Source: Epiperipatus broadwayi (taxonomy: Eukaryota > Onychophora > Udeonychophora > Euonychophora > Peripatidae). Taken from it: a stretch of 64,000 nt of DNA. The position numbers and the translations under genes were made by a program. This document shows positions 23,179-33,656 of the stretch, piece after piece. The stretch spans positions 563,795 through 627,794 of the forward strand of contig JAQFVV010006271.1 in the NCBI GenBank assembly GCA_028023455.1. Direction: 5' to 3'. The notes under the pieces were generated by a model. The model saw only the letters and a program-made list of their open reading frames with translations, had not been told where the DNA came from and ran no database searches. Numbering within the stretch: position 1 is the stretch's first letter; every line of letters starts with the position of its first letter.

Positions 23179-26010
23179 ATGATGGATAGATTTATCATAA
23201 GAAAAAATAATGATATAAGTTTAAGCAATGACAATGAGAATGAACAGGCAGCCAGTTTAAATGAAAAAACTAGCTGTTCAAAAACAGTGTTATGTTTGTG
23301 GACTTAAACTTACTATTAGTGTAATGGTTCTTGCAAAATTGAAATGACGTTTTAAAACTAAGCATGGAAATCTTACTTCAAAAGGAAAAGATGTGTTTGA
23401 GAGAATTTTAAATATGAAAAGCAAACAATGTATTTTAAAAAAATTGTGAAATTATCCGATAAAACTCAAATAGCATCATACAAAATAGCAAAATTAGTAG
23501 CTATGAAACAAAAACCACAAACCATAGCCGAGTCACTAATTTTACCATCATGTTGTGAAATCACTTAATATTATAACAGTGAGGATTGCCAATTCCTCTA
23601 CAAGCTTTATGATAAATGCTTAGCCAGAGCCAGCACTTAAAATATCTGTCAGGAACCCCTCCCCAAACCCCTGACCATGGTTTCATGCTTTGACACTCCT
23701 CAGAGAGATGTCAGGGTAGGTTCAGACCCTAGATCTAAAAATACCAACCCAAAGCCAAGCACTTATCTAAAAGTTATCTATTGAGTGGAAAATCTGAAAT
23801 TTTCAGACATCTACATGTCTTCAAACCCAGCTATCCAACTCAAATAAGCTATATGGGGCTGATAGATTTCAGCCATACCATATATTAGTAGTCATAGCAA
23901 TATAAAATTGCATAAGACTTTTGGCAGAGACTATAGTCAAAATAAGTCATAGATCAATTCATAGATCACATGACCTTATCTCTTAAGCTTGTAAGTTATA
24001 AACAGCGAGGATTGCCAATTCCTCTACAAGCTTTATGATAAATGCTTAGCCAGAGCCAGCACTTAAAATATGTCAGGAACCCCTCCCCAAACCCCTGACC
24101 ATGGTTTCGTGCTTTGGCACTCCTCAGAGAGGTATCAGGGTAGGTTCAGACACTAGATCTAAAAATACCAACCCAAAGCCAAGCACTTATCTAAAAGTTA
24201 TCTATTGAGTGGAAAATCTGAAATTTTCAGACATCTACATGTCTTCAAACCCAGCTATCCAACTCAAATAGCTATATGGGGCTGATAGATCTTCAGCCAT
24301 ACCATATATTAGTAGTCATAGCAATATAAAATTGCATAAGACTTTTGGAAGAGACTATAAATAGTCAAAATAAGAGTCATAGATCAATTCATAGATCACA
24401 TGATCCTATCTCTTAAGCTTGTAAGTTATAATAGTGAGGATTGCCAATTCCTCTACAAGCTTTATGATAAATGCTTAGCCAGAGCCAGCATTTAAAATAT
24501 CTCTGTCAGGAACCCCTCCCCAAACCCCTGACCATAGTTTCATGCTTTGGCATTCCTCAGAGAGAGGTTTGGGGAGGGGTTCCTGACAGAGATATTTTTC
24601 AGTGCTGGCTCTGGCTAAGCATTTATCATAAAGCTTGTAGAGGAATTGGCAATCCTCACTGTTTATAACTTACAAGCTTAAGAGATAGGGTCATGTGATC
24701 TATGAATTGATCTATGACTCTTATTTTGACCACTTAATATTATGTTAGGAAAAGATGTGAAAAAAGAAGTAATGAAAATACCTCTCTCAAATCATACTAT
24801 TCAAAGGAGAATAATTGATATGGCTTGTGACATTGAAGGCAGACTTGCAAGTAAACTCCACAATACATACTTCACTTTTCAAATTGACGAATTCACTGAT
24901 ATCAATGGAAAAGGCATTTTATTTGGATTCATTAGATTTGTTAAAAAAAATAGAATAGTCAATGAATTTTTGTGTTGTGGAGTTATCAGAGAGAACGATG
25001 GATGAAGCCATTTATAACAAAATTAATTCTTCCTTTGAACGTTTAAATTTGACCTGGGAACAATAGGTGAAAATGTATACTGACAGGGCTCCATCAATGG
25101 TAGGTAGGCTGTCAAAGGGTTTTGTGACATTTGCAAAGCAATGAAAGTGAGATTTATTTAAACCACTGCTTCTTACATAGAAAGGCACTTATTGCGAAAA
25201 CATTATCTGCAGAATTAGACAGTGTTATGACTAGAATTTTTAATATAATAAATTACATAAAGGTGAGACCGCTGAAATCTTGAATTTTTAAACAATTGTG
25301 TTTAGTGAAGAAAGTAAAATATGCAGATTTACTTTTTCATACAGAAATCAGGTGGTTTTCTTGAGGAAAGTTGCTTTTCTGTATGCAGAAACTAAAAAAA
25401 AGAATTACTTCATTTCTTTAAACAAAAAAATATGTACTTAGCATAAGATCTTAAGAATAATATGTGGTGTGCTAAATTAGACTATTTAACACATATTTTT
25501 AATTATTTGAACAGTCAATATGACCATGCAGGGTACGAATGAAAACATATTAACATCAACAGACAGACTACCAGCTTTCCATAAGATCATTCTTTGGAAA
25601 AAGAGAGTATTCCATCTGTGCACGATAATAGCACTGATTGTGTTTCCTTGATATCAAAACATTTATCAATATTGGACAACAATGTAAAAAAATATTTTCT
25701 TTCGAACAAATACAATTGGGTTAGGAATCCATTTTCAAAAGAATTATGTAATAATTCTGAATTTAATGTGCCAGGGAAAGAGAAGTTTATATTCTTGTCA
25801 TCTGACTGCACTTTGAAATTCATACAAACAGAAACGAATCTTGATAAATTCTGGATATCTATCCAATAAGAATATCCACCAATATAAAAAAAAAAGGCCT
25901 TAAAAATTTTATTATGTTTTTCAACTTCATATTTATGTGAAGTAAGATTTACCATGTTAACCAACATAAAAACTAAAAAAAAAAAAGAGAAAGGTTAACA
26001 AATTTAGGGG
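23179..26010 (+). pseudogene. hAT transposase (ZBED5/FAM200-like), broken
   Basis: Starts MDRFIIRK at 23179. The BED zinc-finger region is damaged (VLCLW...near 23290). Before the insertion it reads ASYKIAKLVAMKQKPQTIAE; after it, MLGKDVKKEVMKIPLSNHTI at 24742 and FQIDEFTDINGKG (first catalytic region) at about 24880. Later pieces: TDRAPSM-like near 25080, then SFIER/LLRKHYL near 25175, ENILTSTDRLPAFHK near 25545, and WVRNPFS to TNLDKFWISIQ (25720-25868). The C-terminal hAT dimerisation region (KALKILL.FSTSYLCE) follows a stop at 25867. This is the domain order of the ZBED5/FAM200 group. Multiple stops and the insertion make it inactive. Confidence 0.85.
23575..24730. mobile_element. Tandem-plus-inverted repeat block nested in the hAT
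   Basis: Three head-to-tail units start at about 23577, 24003 and 24432 (periods 426 and 429 bp), each opening with (C/T)AG(T/C)GAGGATTGCCAATTCC. The third breaks off at about 24566 and is followed by an inverted partial copy to 24730. The 13-mer CACTTAATATTAT occurs at both borders (23562-23574 and 24731-24743), as expected for a target duplication inside the transposase gene. It has no coding capacity. Unit ends share CACATGACC...CTTGTAAGTTAT...AAACAG with the CAGGCAAAACTC family, suggesting kinship. Confidence 0.7.
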
Positions 26011-26699
26011 AAGAAATGATGGTGGCCTTGTCTTATATATATCCAACATAGAGGTTTCGGATTAAATGAATTACTTAATTAAAACTTTTTTCTGTACATA
26101 TTTTAATTATATATTATAATTTTTTCAATAAATATTAATTTGAAATTGTAACTGTTCAAATTTTAATTAAAGAACTGATGACAAACTTATTTTAACTTAG
26201 GTGTTCCATCTATAATTTTTCCTCACCAGTGTTCCGTACTTTAGAAAAGGCAGGGAACCACTGTTCTAATACATAGATTATTTTCCAGTCCATGGATTCT
26301 TTTCTCCAAATCATACTAAACTTAATCTATTATCATCTCTTGTAGAAATATGACCAGCCCGATTCCACATTAGTCTCTTAATTTTATCAATGACATCAGT
26401 TATACTTGTTTGCTCTTTCTCATATATTTTATTTTTGATCACCTCGTTATTTCTAATATATATCTCTCATATTGAATGGTCTGAAGCCTCTGGGTGGCTC
26501 TTGTTAAGTATCCAAATCTCAGATCCATAAGTAAGAATTCGTAAAACCCATATAATAGAAAACTTCTTTCTTAAATTCACATTTCCTTTTAATATTAAAT
26601 TGTTTTCATCAAAAGCATTCCATTCAATTTATGATTAATTTCATTCATTATATACACATACAACAGTTTTAAATTTAATTTATAAATAAGGTAACTATA

Positions 26700-28260
26700 A
26701 TAATTTGAATAGCTAAACACTTAACGTAACACAAAAAAATTATACAGTATAATATTTCTAAATAAAAAGAAATCATATGAATTATTTAATCTCCCATGTT
26801 ACCATTTATTTACAATAAAACTTACTCTCTTGTAAAAAGATTATTAACATTATTTAATTACATATAAAAAAAATCCATTATGTTCATTGGTTTATGATCT
26901 TTTTAAGTTTTTAACTAGTCTTACATTAACAGCTCTGAAAAATCTTTTACTAATATAGCCGCCATATTTATTTGTTATTTTTCAGTTGCCATGGTGGTAA
27001 TGTAAAAATAAATAAATAAATAATTATTCATTTTTTAAACTTATTTTTTACAATTAAAGTAAACTTTTATATTTTAAATTTAAAAAAATACATTGACATA
27101 AATTTTGTATACTTTACGACAATTTGCCGTAATACAGTTTCTATTTCGGTGTTAGTTTACGCTTAGCAGTAATCTTTGTTTTTGTTAGTTACGTTTAAAG
27201 AATTTAGATTTAGTAGGTAAAAGCTTATATAGTCATTTGCATTGATAATGCAAAGGTAAATAACTATTCTATTATATTCAGTAATTATTTTACAGTGTTA
27301 ATTTTTTAATATATTACGTGCAATTATTTAGTAATAATTTCTATGAATGTAAATGCTATATTTAAATTAAGAGGAAAAAACGTTTCTCCGTTGTCACTGG
27401 TAAGCATGATATGAATTATTTTGTGTTGTCGTATTTATATGCGAATTTGTTAGTCAAAAAATCATTTTATTAATTCTACCCATATAATGTGCTTTCTAAA
27501 ATTAACGCCTACGCCTTGAACAATTATTAGTATTTGATTAACGTTTGTTTCGGCTTAAGCTTTGACTGCAATCAATTAATTAATTTTGCGACGATGATTA
27601 TTTTCTTGTAATGCAATTATTGCACTTGTCTAGTGATAATGTTAGATTAATAACTTTTTGTATATTTAAATTAATTGAAACAAAAATCATACTTAGTTTA
27701 TTCAATTTTGAATTTGTTGGTGAAGTATTTTAGCATCGATCAAAACACTTTGAACCACATGTATATATGTTTATTTTGCATCGATGCACATACATTGCTT
27801 TTTCATGTCCAGGTTATTGATTATCTGATAAGTTCATCCGCTATTAATAGCATCCTAGAATTCTTTCATTGTTCTACTCTTAAGTTTTCTCACATTCGGA
27901 ATCCATAATGATTTGATCTATTATAATTGATGAATATTTATTTTCGATTTTTTACTAGTTGTTGGTTTCTTCAGTTATTCTTCTATTGGAGAAGAATTGC
28001 AGGATATCATTCTAATTCTAGGAAATCTTATTAAAGTTTTTTGCTCCTCATTAGGAATTAAACTATATTATCGTCATTGTAAATATCTTCTAATTCTTCG
28101 TCCTGCATATTCATAAGATTAATCATCCAGTGTTGCCATCATGTTTCAGAAGACATCAATTTTTTTTAAAAATTTTTCTTTAATATAATCACTTATTGTT
28201 ATATCTCACTTTTCCTTTAAATAATGGACTAGTGCAGATTTCATTTTATCTTGATTGGAC
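26700..28260. other. Higher-CpG, unassigned region
   Basis: From about 27100 CpG dinucleotides become visibly more frequent (for example TTTACGACAATTTGCCGTAA) than in the flanks. No repeat family or protein could be recognised. A promoter/5' region of the putative gene beginning at 28585, or a young unrecognised insertion, are both possible. Confidence 0.3.
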
Positions 28261-28584
28261 TGATCATTCATCGTCCAGGATGAATGTATATACTAATAAA
28301 TAGCATATGTCAATGGCAAGAACAGGCCAATAGGCGATGATGCTACTGAATCTGCTCTCATCAATGATGATGATCTGGCTATAAATAGTCAATCTATTTG
28401 GAAGTAAGGTCAGACAAGGCAGTGTACACATCCACTGTATGATTGAGCAGTGAGCCAAGTTCACTTTAGAACTGGAAGCTAGACCTAAACTAGCTGGCAG
28501 AGTACAGTCGGAAGTGTCACCGTACCTACTCACGAGGCACTATCTCAGTACAGCTAGAAGTGATAGGTAAACTTATAAGAGCAC

Positions 28585-28666
28585 ATGAAGTTCCTTTCTA
28601 TAGCTGCAGAGCAATTAGAAGCTATACTCGCCAATGATAGCAGGCAAAGATATAACTGCTTATATT
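28585..28666 (+). CDS. Possible first coding exon of an unrecognised host gene
   Basis: ATG at 28585 opens 27 codons (contains AAEQLEAILANDSRQRYN) that run into a good donor, ATT|GTAAGTAC, at 28667. The upstream 300 bases are the most GC-balanced of this neighbourhood and hold ACTTATAAGAGC 14 bases before the ATG. The exon ends in phase 1, the phase required by the exon at 38442, but intermediate exons cannot be excluded. An alternative is an internal exon starting after CTTTCTATAG at 28603; the same frame stays open. I do not recognise the protein. Composition alone could also reflect an unknown repeat. Confidence 0.3.
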
Positions 28667-28699
28667 GTAAGTACACATTTTATATTAATAAATATATAT

Positions 28700-30100
28700 A
28701 TTAATTACATTTAAATGAGTTTGTGTTTATATATAATTATGCAGTAAACACAACACTTATTAATCGAATATTTACTTTGCTTGTAATGTTCTAATGATCA
28801 GATTTTTATTGCATTTACTACTTAATGTAAAATGTTTTCCATGTAACCCACCTTTAATCCACTCTTGTTTCTCAGTTGTTCATTTTATGTATTGAAAACA
28901 AATTAAAAGAATGTCTTCATTCAATAAATATGTTTAATTCAGAAATTAATTTGTTATACAATTTTTGAAAATCAGCCATTACAAAGTACAAGAATACATT
29001 TATTATAATTTTTTTAATATATTTGACCTACGCGAAGGTTTACAAAAATAATATCTAGATGACTTGTAACATGTCTCTTGATTTCTATATTCTTGTTATT
29101 AAATCTACGATGAACATTCTCTTATCAAGATTAGATTTGAGAGTTAATTTTTTAGTTGGGCTAACTTTCCCATAGTTCTTGTTCAGTCTCTAAAGTACAA
29201 TAAGTTGATATTTCGATCTCTGAGTACTTTTCATGATGTTTAAGAGGCATTATTGATATGAATACTTCTTGTTATAAAACAAGATTGTTCCAGAAATCTA
29301 TTGTTTAAAAAATACTATTGTTTAGATTAGCACTATTTTAAAATATGTGTGATTTATCTTTATTGAAAAGATGTATAGACTTATTTTTTATATGTGTTAT
29401 TTTTTTTAAATCTGTACCTGATTGTTTAAACAGAATAAATTTAGCACTTTCATTTTATTTTTTCAATTTATTTTGCATGTTATGATTTTTTGTCTTCTAT
29501 TTATTGACACTCATTTCATTTTTAGTAGCCTATTCATTTATCCTAGTGTGATTACTAATGTGTAATAAAAAAATTTTGGTACAAAAGAAAACAAATTTTA
29601 ACATTATATGAATAATATAGTAAATCAATAATAAAATCATCTATCACTTTGTTTAATAGAGTGGCATACTTCGAGGTGAAGATTCATGGATATTGGTCCA
29701 GCTCAGTCATATCTGATGTTTGAATTTTTTATAATGTCCTGAGCAATAAATCATTTAATTACTTATATATTTTTAATTACCATGGAATATTTTATATTTA
29801 TTCATGAGATTTCATCTAGTGCTGATGACATTTTCAAAGATAAAAAAATATTTTAATGTTATCAGATAAAAAAGAACTGACAAAAGAAAAAAATGCTTGT
29901 CTAGAAATTTTTTTGTTGATAAATAATCTATAACAAGTAAAATTTAATGTCAAAATTGACATCTTTTAGAAAACGAGGGACATCTGATTCTTAGTAATTA
30001 GATAAAAAAAAAATTAAAATTACTGTTTGCTTATTCATCTTCCATTTTCATTATAACAAAGAGAGATGTCTACTGGGAGAAAGAAGTATGGATGATAAAA
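28700..30100. other. AT-rich DNA, no gene seen
   Basis: No supported feature on either strand. Confidence 0.5.
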
Positions 30101-30114
30101 TGTAGGTATTATTG

Positions 30115-30365
30115 AAAGAATTAAGAGCTCAAATGGAGCTGAGCTGGATATTTTTCTAGAAGAAATAATGGTAGATGTATATTTGAAGTGTTAAACTGGA
30201 TCCCAAGAGATTGTAAAAATTATAAAAAAGACTATGTAAGATGAATAAATGAGATGAGAAAATTAGCTGAAAAAATATGGAGGAAAAAAAATTATAGATA
30301 GAAAAAACTGGACTAAAATGCGGTGAATCAATTATAATTGAAAATGATGATGAAGTAAAGGCTGG
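30115..30365 (+). pseudogene. LINE (RTE-like) C-terminal tail
   Basis: + strand reading: VLNWIPRDCKNYKKDYVR, then MRKLAEKIWRKK and, in a shifted frame, DRKNWTK. This is the conserved LINE C-terminus (WxPRD-K, RW-DEIRK-AG--W-RKA-DR--W). It is followed by the 3' UTR complement TTGAAAATGATGATGAAG at about 30337, the same tail that ends the - strand copies at 22.5 and 33.06 kb. The rest of the element is absent (5' truncation). Confidence 0.65.
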
Positions 30366-30399
30366 AATCATTAATTTTAGATAATTTTTTATTAAAAGT

Positions 30400-31590
30400 A
30401 TGAGGTTGTTTGTATATGTTTATAATCTCTATCTAAATTGACATAAATTATCTTCTATGCATTACTATGATTAATCATTTTATTACAAACTAAGGAATAT
30501 TATTAAATTGGCTAAAGGTAGACATTTGGCAATAGTATTGTATGCTGTATATTGAATTTTCAACTCTCTGCTTTACAATTGCTGATATTATGGAAGAATT
30601 TAGAAGTAAATCTGTTAGAATTTTATGAAAATTTAAATGTTTTTTTAGCAACTTCTCTTGAGTTAAAATATGCCATCAAAAATTTCAATGCAAACAAATG
30701 GACTATTATTTTACTAGCAGAAAATGGAAAGGCTATCATTATTTTGTAAATATTAGATTATTGTATAAGTTTTGATGAATTTATTAGAGCCAGGCTATAA
30801 GAAACTAAAAATTAATCTTATATTTTATAGGAAATTAATGCATTTATTAAAATTTCAACCTTTCTGAAATATTCATGAATCTTATTTTAATAGGCATTTC
30901 CAATGTGTTTATGTTACATACTTAAAATTAATTAAGAACATGTTTTTACATCTACTTATGTGAAAGTAAAAAGTAATTCTACTTTGTTTGCTTAAGGAAA
31001 ATTAAAGGCTTTATTAAAATTTCAATCTTCCTAGGATGCTCTTGAATGGTATTTTGATAAGCATTTCCAACATGTTTATGTGGATTATCTAAATTGCATT
31101 AAAAACATGTTTTACATCCAATTATTGCTTCTATTGTCTCTTTAACCATTTCTCTGCTCAAAGTTGATATAGTAACTGAAAAATATAATTAAATGGTAGA
31201 ACTATGATTCTGATTAAAAGTTTGCTATTGCTTGCTACTCTTTTCCATTTTATAATATTTATAAATATTTAACTACAATATTATATGGTGATATATAGAA
31301 AATCCATCCTATATTAAACAATTCAAGTCAAAAATACCTCAAAACTTGATTATTAACAACAAATAACATATTTAATTTTAATATGATTTCCGTTTTTTCA
31401 ATATTTTACTAAGATTTTTTTTTTTTTTTTGAATCATGAATCAGAAGTTATAGGGCCCACACTTTGAATCTAGTAATAACTAATTTTTTTTTTTTTTTGC
31501 AGAAAAAAATTGAATTGCAAATGTTAAACCACTGCATAGTTAAAACTCTACATCAATGAAATTTGTTGATCAACTATAAAAAGATTTTGT
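30400..31590. other. AT-rich DNA with a short local repeat
   Basis: A motif around TTTATTAAAATTTCAA and CATTTCCAA(T/C)(G/A)TGTTTATGT recurs at about 30838-30930 and 31011-31085, suggesting a decayed tandem duplication of roughly 170 bp. No gene seen. Confidence 0.4.
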
Positions 31591-31599
31591 GAATCTGAA

Positions 31600-32130
31600 C
31601 ATCTACCTATGTGTACAAAGAAAAACAGATGGTAAACCTGCCTTCTTAGATTTTTTGACTGAGTCATACAATTTTTGGGAAGCCCATACCCACTGATCAA
31701 TATTTGTAGAAAAAATATAATCATCCTTGTGCATTTTTTTAAGTTGATGGTGACTCCTTTGACAGATAAAATAAGATTTGTGTCAGAATGAAACTTGTTT
31801 TAGATGTAAGGTTATTTCCTATCTATTATATTTTCTTCTTTATATTCAGAGGGTCAGTAATCAGGCTGGTATGCCCATTAATAAATATGACATCAAAACC
31901 ATTTACAATTCAACAAGAAAAAAATAGGACATATATTGTAGAGGTAATAGTAAAAGAGATCCACATATTTTGCAGGTGTTGACTATATCTTGCAATTGTG
32001 GTAAAGTTTATATCAGTATTACTAAATATTTTATACATTTGAAATAGTAGAAAGGACATTGGTGACTAGGTCCTGAAAAATCATCATAGAAGAGGTTATT
32101 AAAATATTTAAACACTTGTAATTTTTACAG
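31600..32130 (+). pseudogene. PLE-C: Penelope-like fragment
   Basis: Near 31626 the reading KTDGKPAFLDFLTES corresponds to the Penelope motif (.DGKLPFLDVLV), and near 31985 CNCGKVYIS corresponds to the start of the GIY-YIG endonuclease. The intervening frame, including 31788-31982, has several breaks. It lacks most of the RT and is a dead fragment. Confidence 0.65.
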
Positions 32131-32162
32131 AAAAAAAAGAGATTAGCTTAAAATTATATATT

Positions 32163-32263
32163 TCTGTTGCACATGCGCTTTGGATTTTAAATATAAAATG
32201 AATGAATACTAACACTTCAATCACATAATAAAATCTTTGGAAAAGATAAGGCGCATGTGCAAC
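32163..32263. repeat. Short inverted repeat GTTGCACATGCGC
   Basis: GTTGCACATGCGC at about 32167 and its complement GCGCATGTGCAAC at about 32250 enclose 70 bp of AT-rich DNA. The enclosed sequence (GGATTTTAA.TATAAA..GAATG...ATAAAATCTTTG) recurs near 62000-62080. Confidence 0.6.
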
Positions 32264-32524
32264 AGTTTAATGCTATTTAAATATTATTGTTTATAAAAAA
32301 AAAAAAAAATCGCGCTATATAAAATAATTGACTTATTTATATTCCTGTTTTATGTTATACTACAATGAAATATAAATTTTTTATTCATATTTTATTCAAC
32401 GAATAGTCAGTACTTTTAGTAATAATTATCTAATATTAATTGCCAAGTGTCTGTAGAAAAATTCAAAATTTATTTAAATTTTCAATTACATTAGTTATTA
32501 TACAACACATTTTGAGTAGTTTTC

Positions 32525-32632
32525 TTCTCTCCAGGTGTTGCTGACCTGACCAGTGATAGTATTAACATGGAAATTGAACCTGGACTTTTGGATTCATGAA
32601 TGTTGAATTTAAGATAATGCTCTAATTAACTG
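32525..32632 (-). repeat. SINE, - strand arm of an inverted pair
   Basis: The complement carries GGTTCAATTTCCATG (B-box-like) and then CACTGGTCAGGTCAGCAACA, the same order as in the adjacent + strand SINE. Only the tRNA-like head and the first part of the body are present. Confidence 0.65.
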
Positions 32633-32635
32633 TTT

Positions 32636-32905
32636 TAACTAATTGGGTAGAGCATTACTTTAAATTCATTATTCACAAATCTAAAGGTCCAGGTTCAATT
32701 CCCATACTATTATTGACACAAGTCAGGCCAACCAATGCTTGAAGAGAATACAAATTGTATCAAATACTATTCTGTGTGCTATTACTAATAGTTGAAAGAA
32801 TTTGAAAAGTTGAAGTAAATATGAATTTTTTTAAAGTCATTTAATAATCCATGTTAGATGATGAATATAGTCCAACACTGTCATCACAAAATTTCAGGTA
32901 GACAA
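32636..32905 (+). repeat. tRNA-derived SINE, fullest copy
   Basis: Head: GGGTAGAGCATTACTTTAAA (A-box-like), then GGTCCAGGTTCAATTCCCAT (B box). Body: ACAAGTCAGGCCAACCAATG and CTATTACTAATAGTTG. It ends near ATCACAAAATTTCAGGTAGA, which also ends the copy at 43607. SINEs are mobilised by LINE enzymes, but the tail shows no clear match to the local LINE 3' end. Confidence 0.65.
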
Positions 32906-33656
32906 TCAAAACTTTTTATTTCTCTTGTAAATGATGTCTATTCAGAATTTGATTTTTATGTTTATTAGCAATCAATTATTAATGATTGTTGTAATTACAA
33001 TTCTATAAAAAAAAAAACAGATGAATTTTCCGATAAATTGACAAATCAATTTGTTCATTCATCATCATTTTTACCTAATACTGATACACTTCAAGATGAA
33101 ACTCCAGATTTAACACAGTTTCTCTGATCTATTTTCTTTCACATTGTTCTAACAAACATTTTTATCCTTTCATCTCATATCTTTTACAAACTATTGGGAT
33201 CCAATTTAACTATCCACTTGTTATCATTTTGTCTGTTCAATATATTTAGTCAAGCTTTATTTTAGTCTATTATTTCTTTGAATATATCAGTGATGCCTAT
33301 GTTCAGAAAAAAAATTTGTACTTTGCTGTCCTGTGTGGAGCCTGTATTGCTTTTCTAGTAAGCATTCTATTCTCACATCCATATGTAATTGGTAAAACAT
33401 GTTAATATAAGATTATTTTTACCACAAACATCACATCCAAACTTATTTTTTTGATTAATTCCATCCATTGTTTCATCTATATCAATAATACAACATAGGT
33501 AATTTGTAGTTGTTAACTTCTAATTTTGTGAAAAGCTAATGAACATTATTTTAATTTCTTTAGTATTTATTTTCATTCTTATTTTCTGGCTTTCTTTTGA
33601 TAGCTCTTGGAACATTTTATGTAGTTCTGAAATATTATTTGCAAAAATATCCGGTA

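Larger units (their letters stand above)
22590..26263 (+). mobile_element. hAT DNA transposon
   Basis: Ends are typical hAT termini: left CAGTGTTTCCCAACCTGTAT, right (complement) CAGTGGTTCCCTGCCTTTTC. Flanking octamers CTCTAATC (22582-22589) and TTCTAATA (26264-26271) agree at six central positions, fitting a slightly decayed 8-bp target duplication. It carries a broken hAT transposase gene and a 1.16-kb nested insertion. Length without the insertion is about 2.5 kb. Confidence 0.85.
22510..26690 (-). pseudogene. LINE (RTE-like) 3' end, split by the hAT element
   Basis: Two pieces, 22510-22589 and 26264-26690, read as one LINE 3' end on the - strand. The inner piece encodes the RT C-terminal tail (about 26640-26300): NNLILKGN, then LRILTYGSEIWIL, then a CGHLLRM-type region reduced to GLVIF. 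The outer piece is the 3' UTR with the ATCATCTTCATCATTTTC tail also seen at the 3' ends of the copies at 33.06 kb and (as complement) 30.35 kb. The hAT at 22590-26263 interrupts the UTR at TCTAAT. Confidence 0.7.

Noticed and set aside
25587-25967. 126-codon - strand open frame
   Set aside because: Antisense shadow of the hAT transposase C-terminal region.
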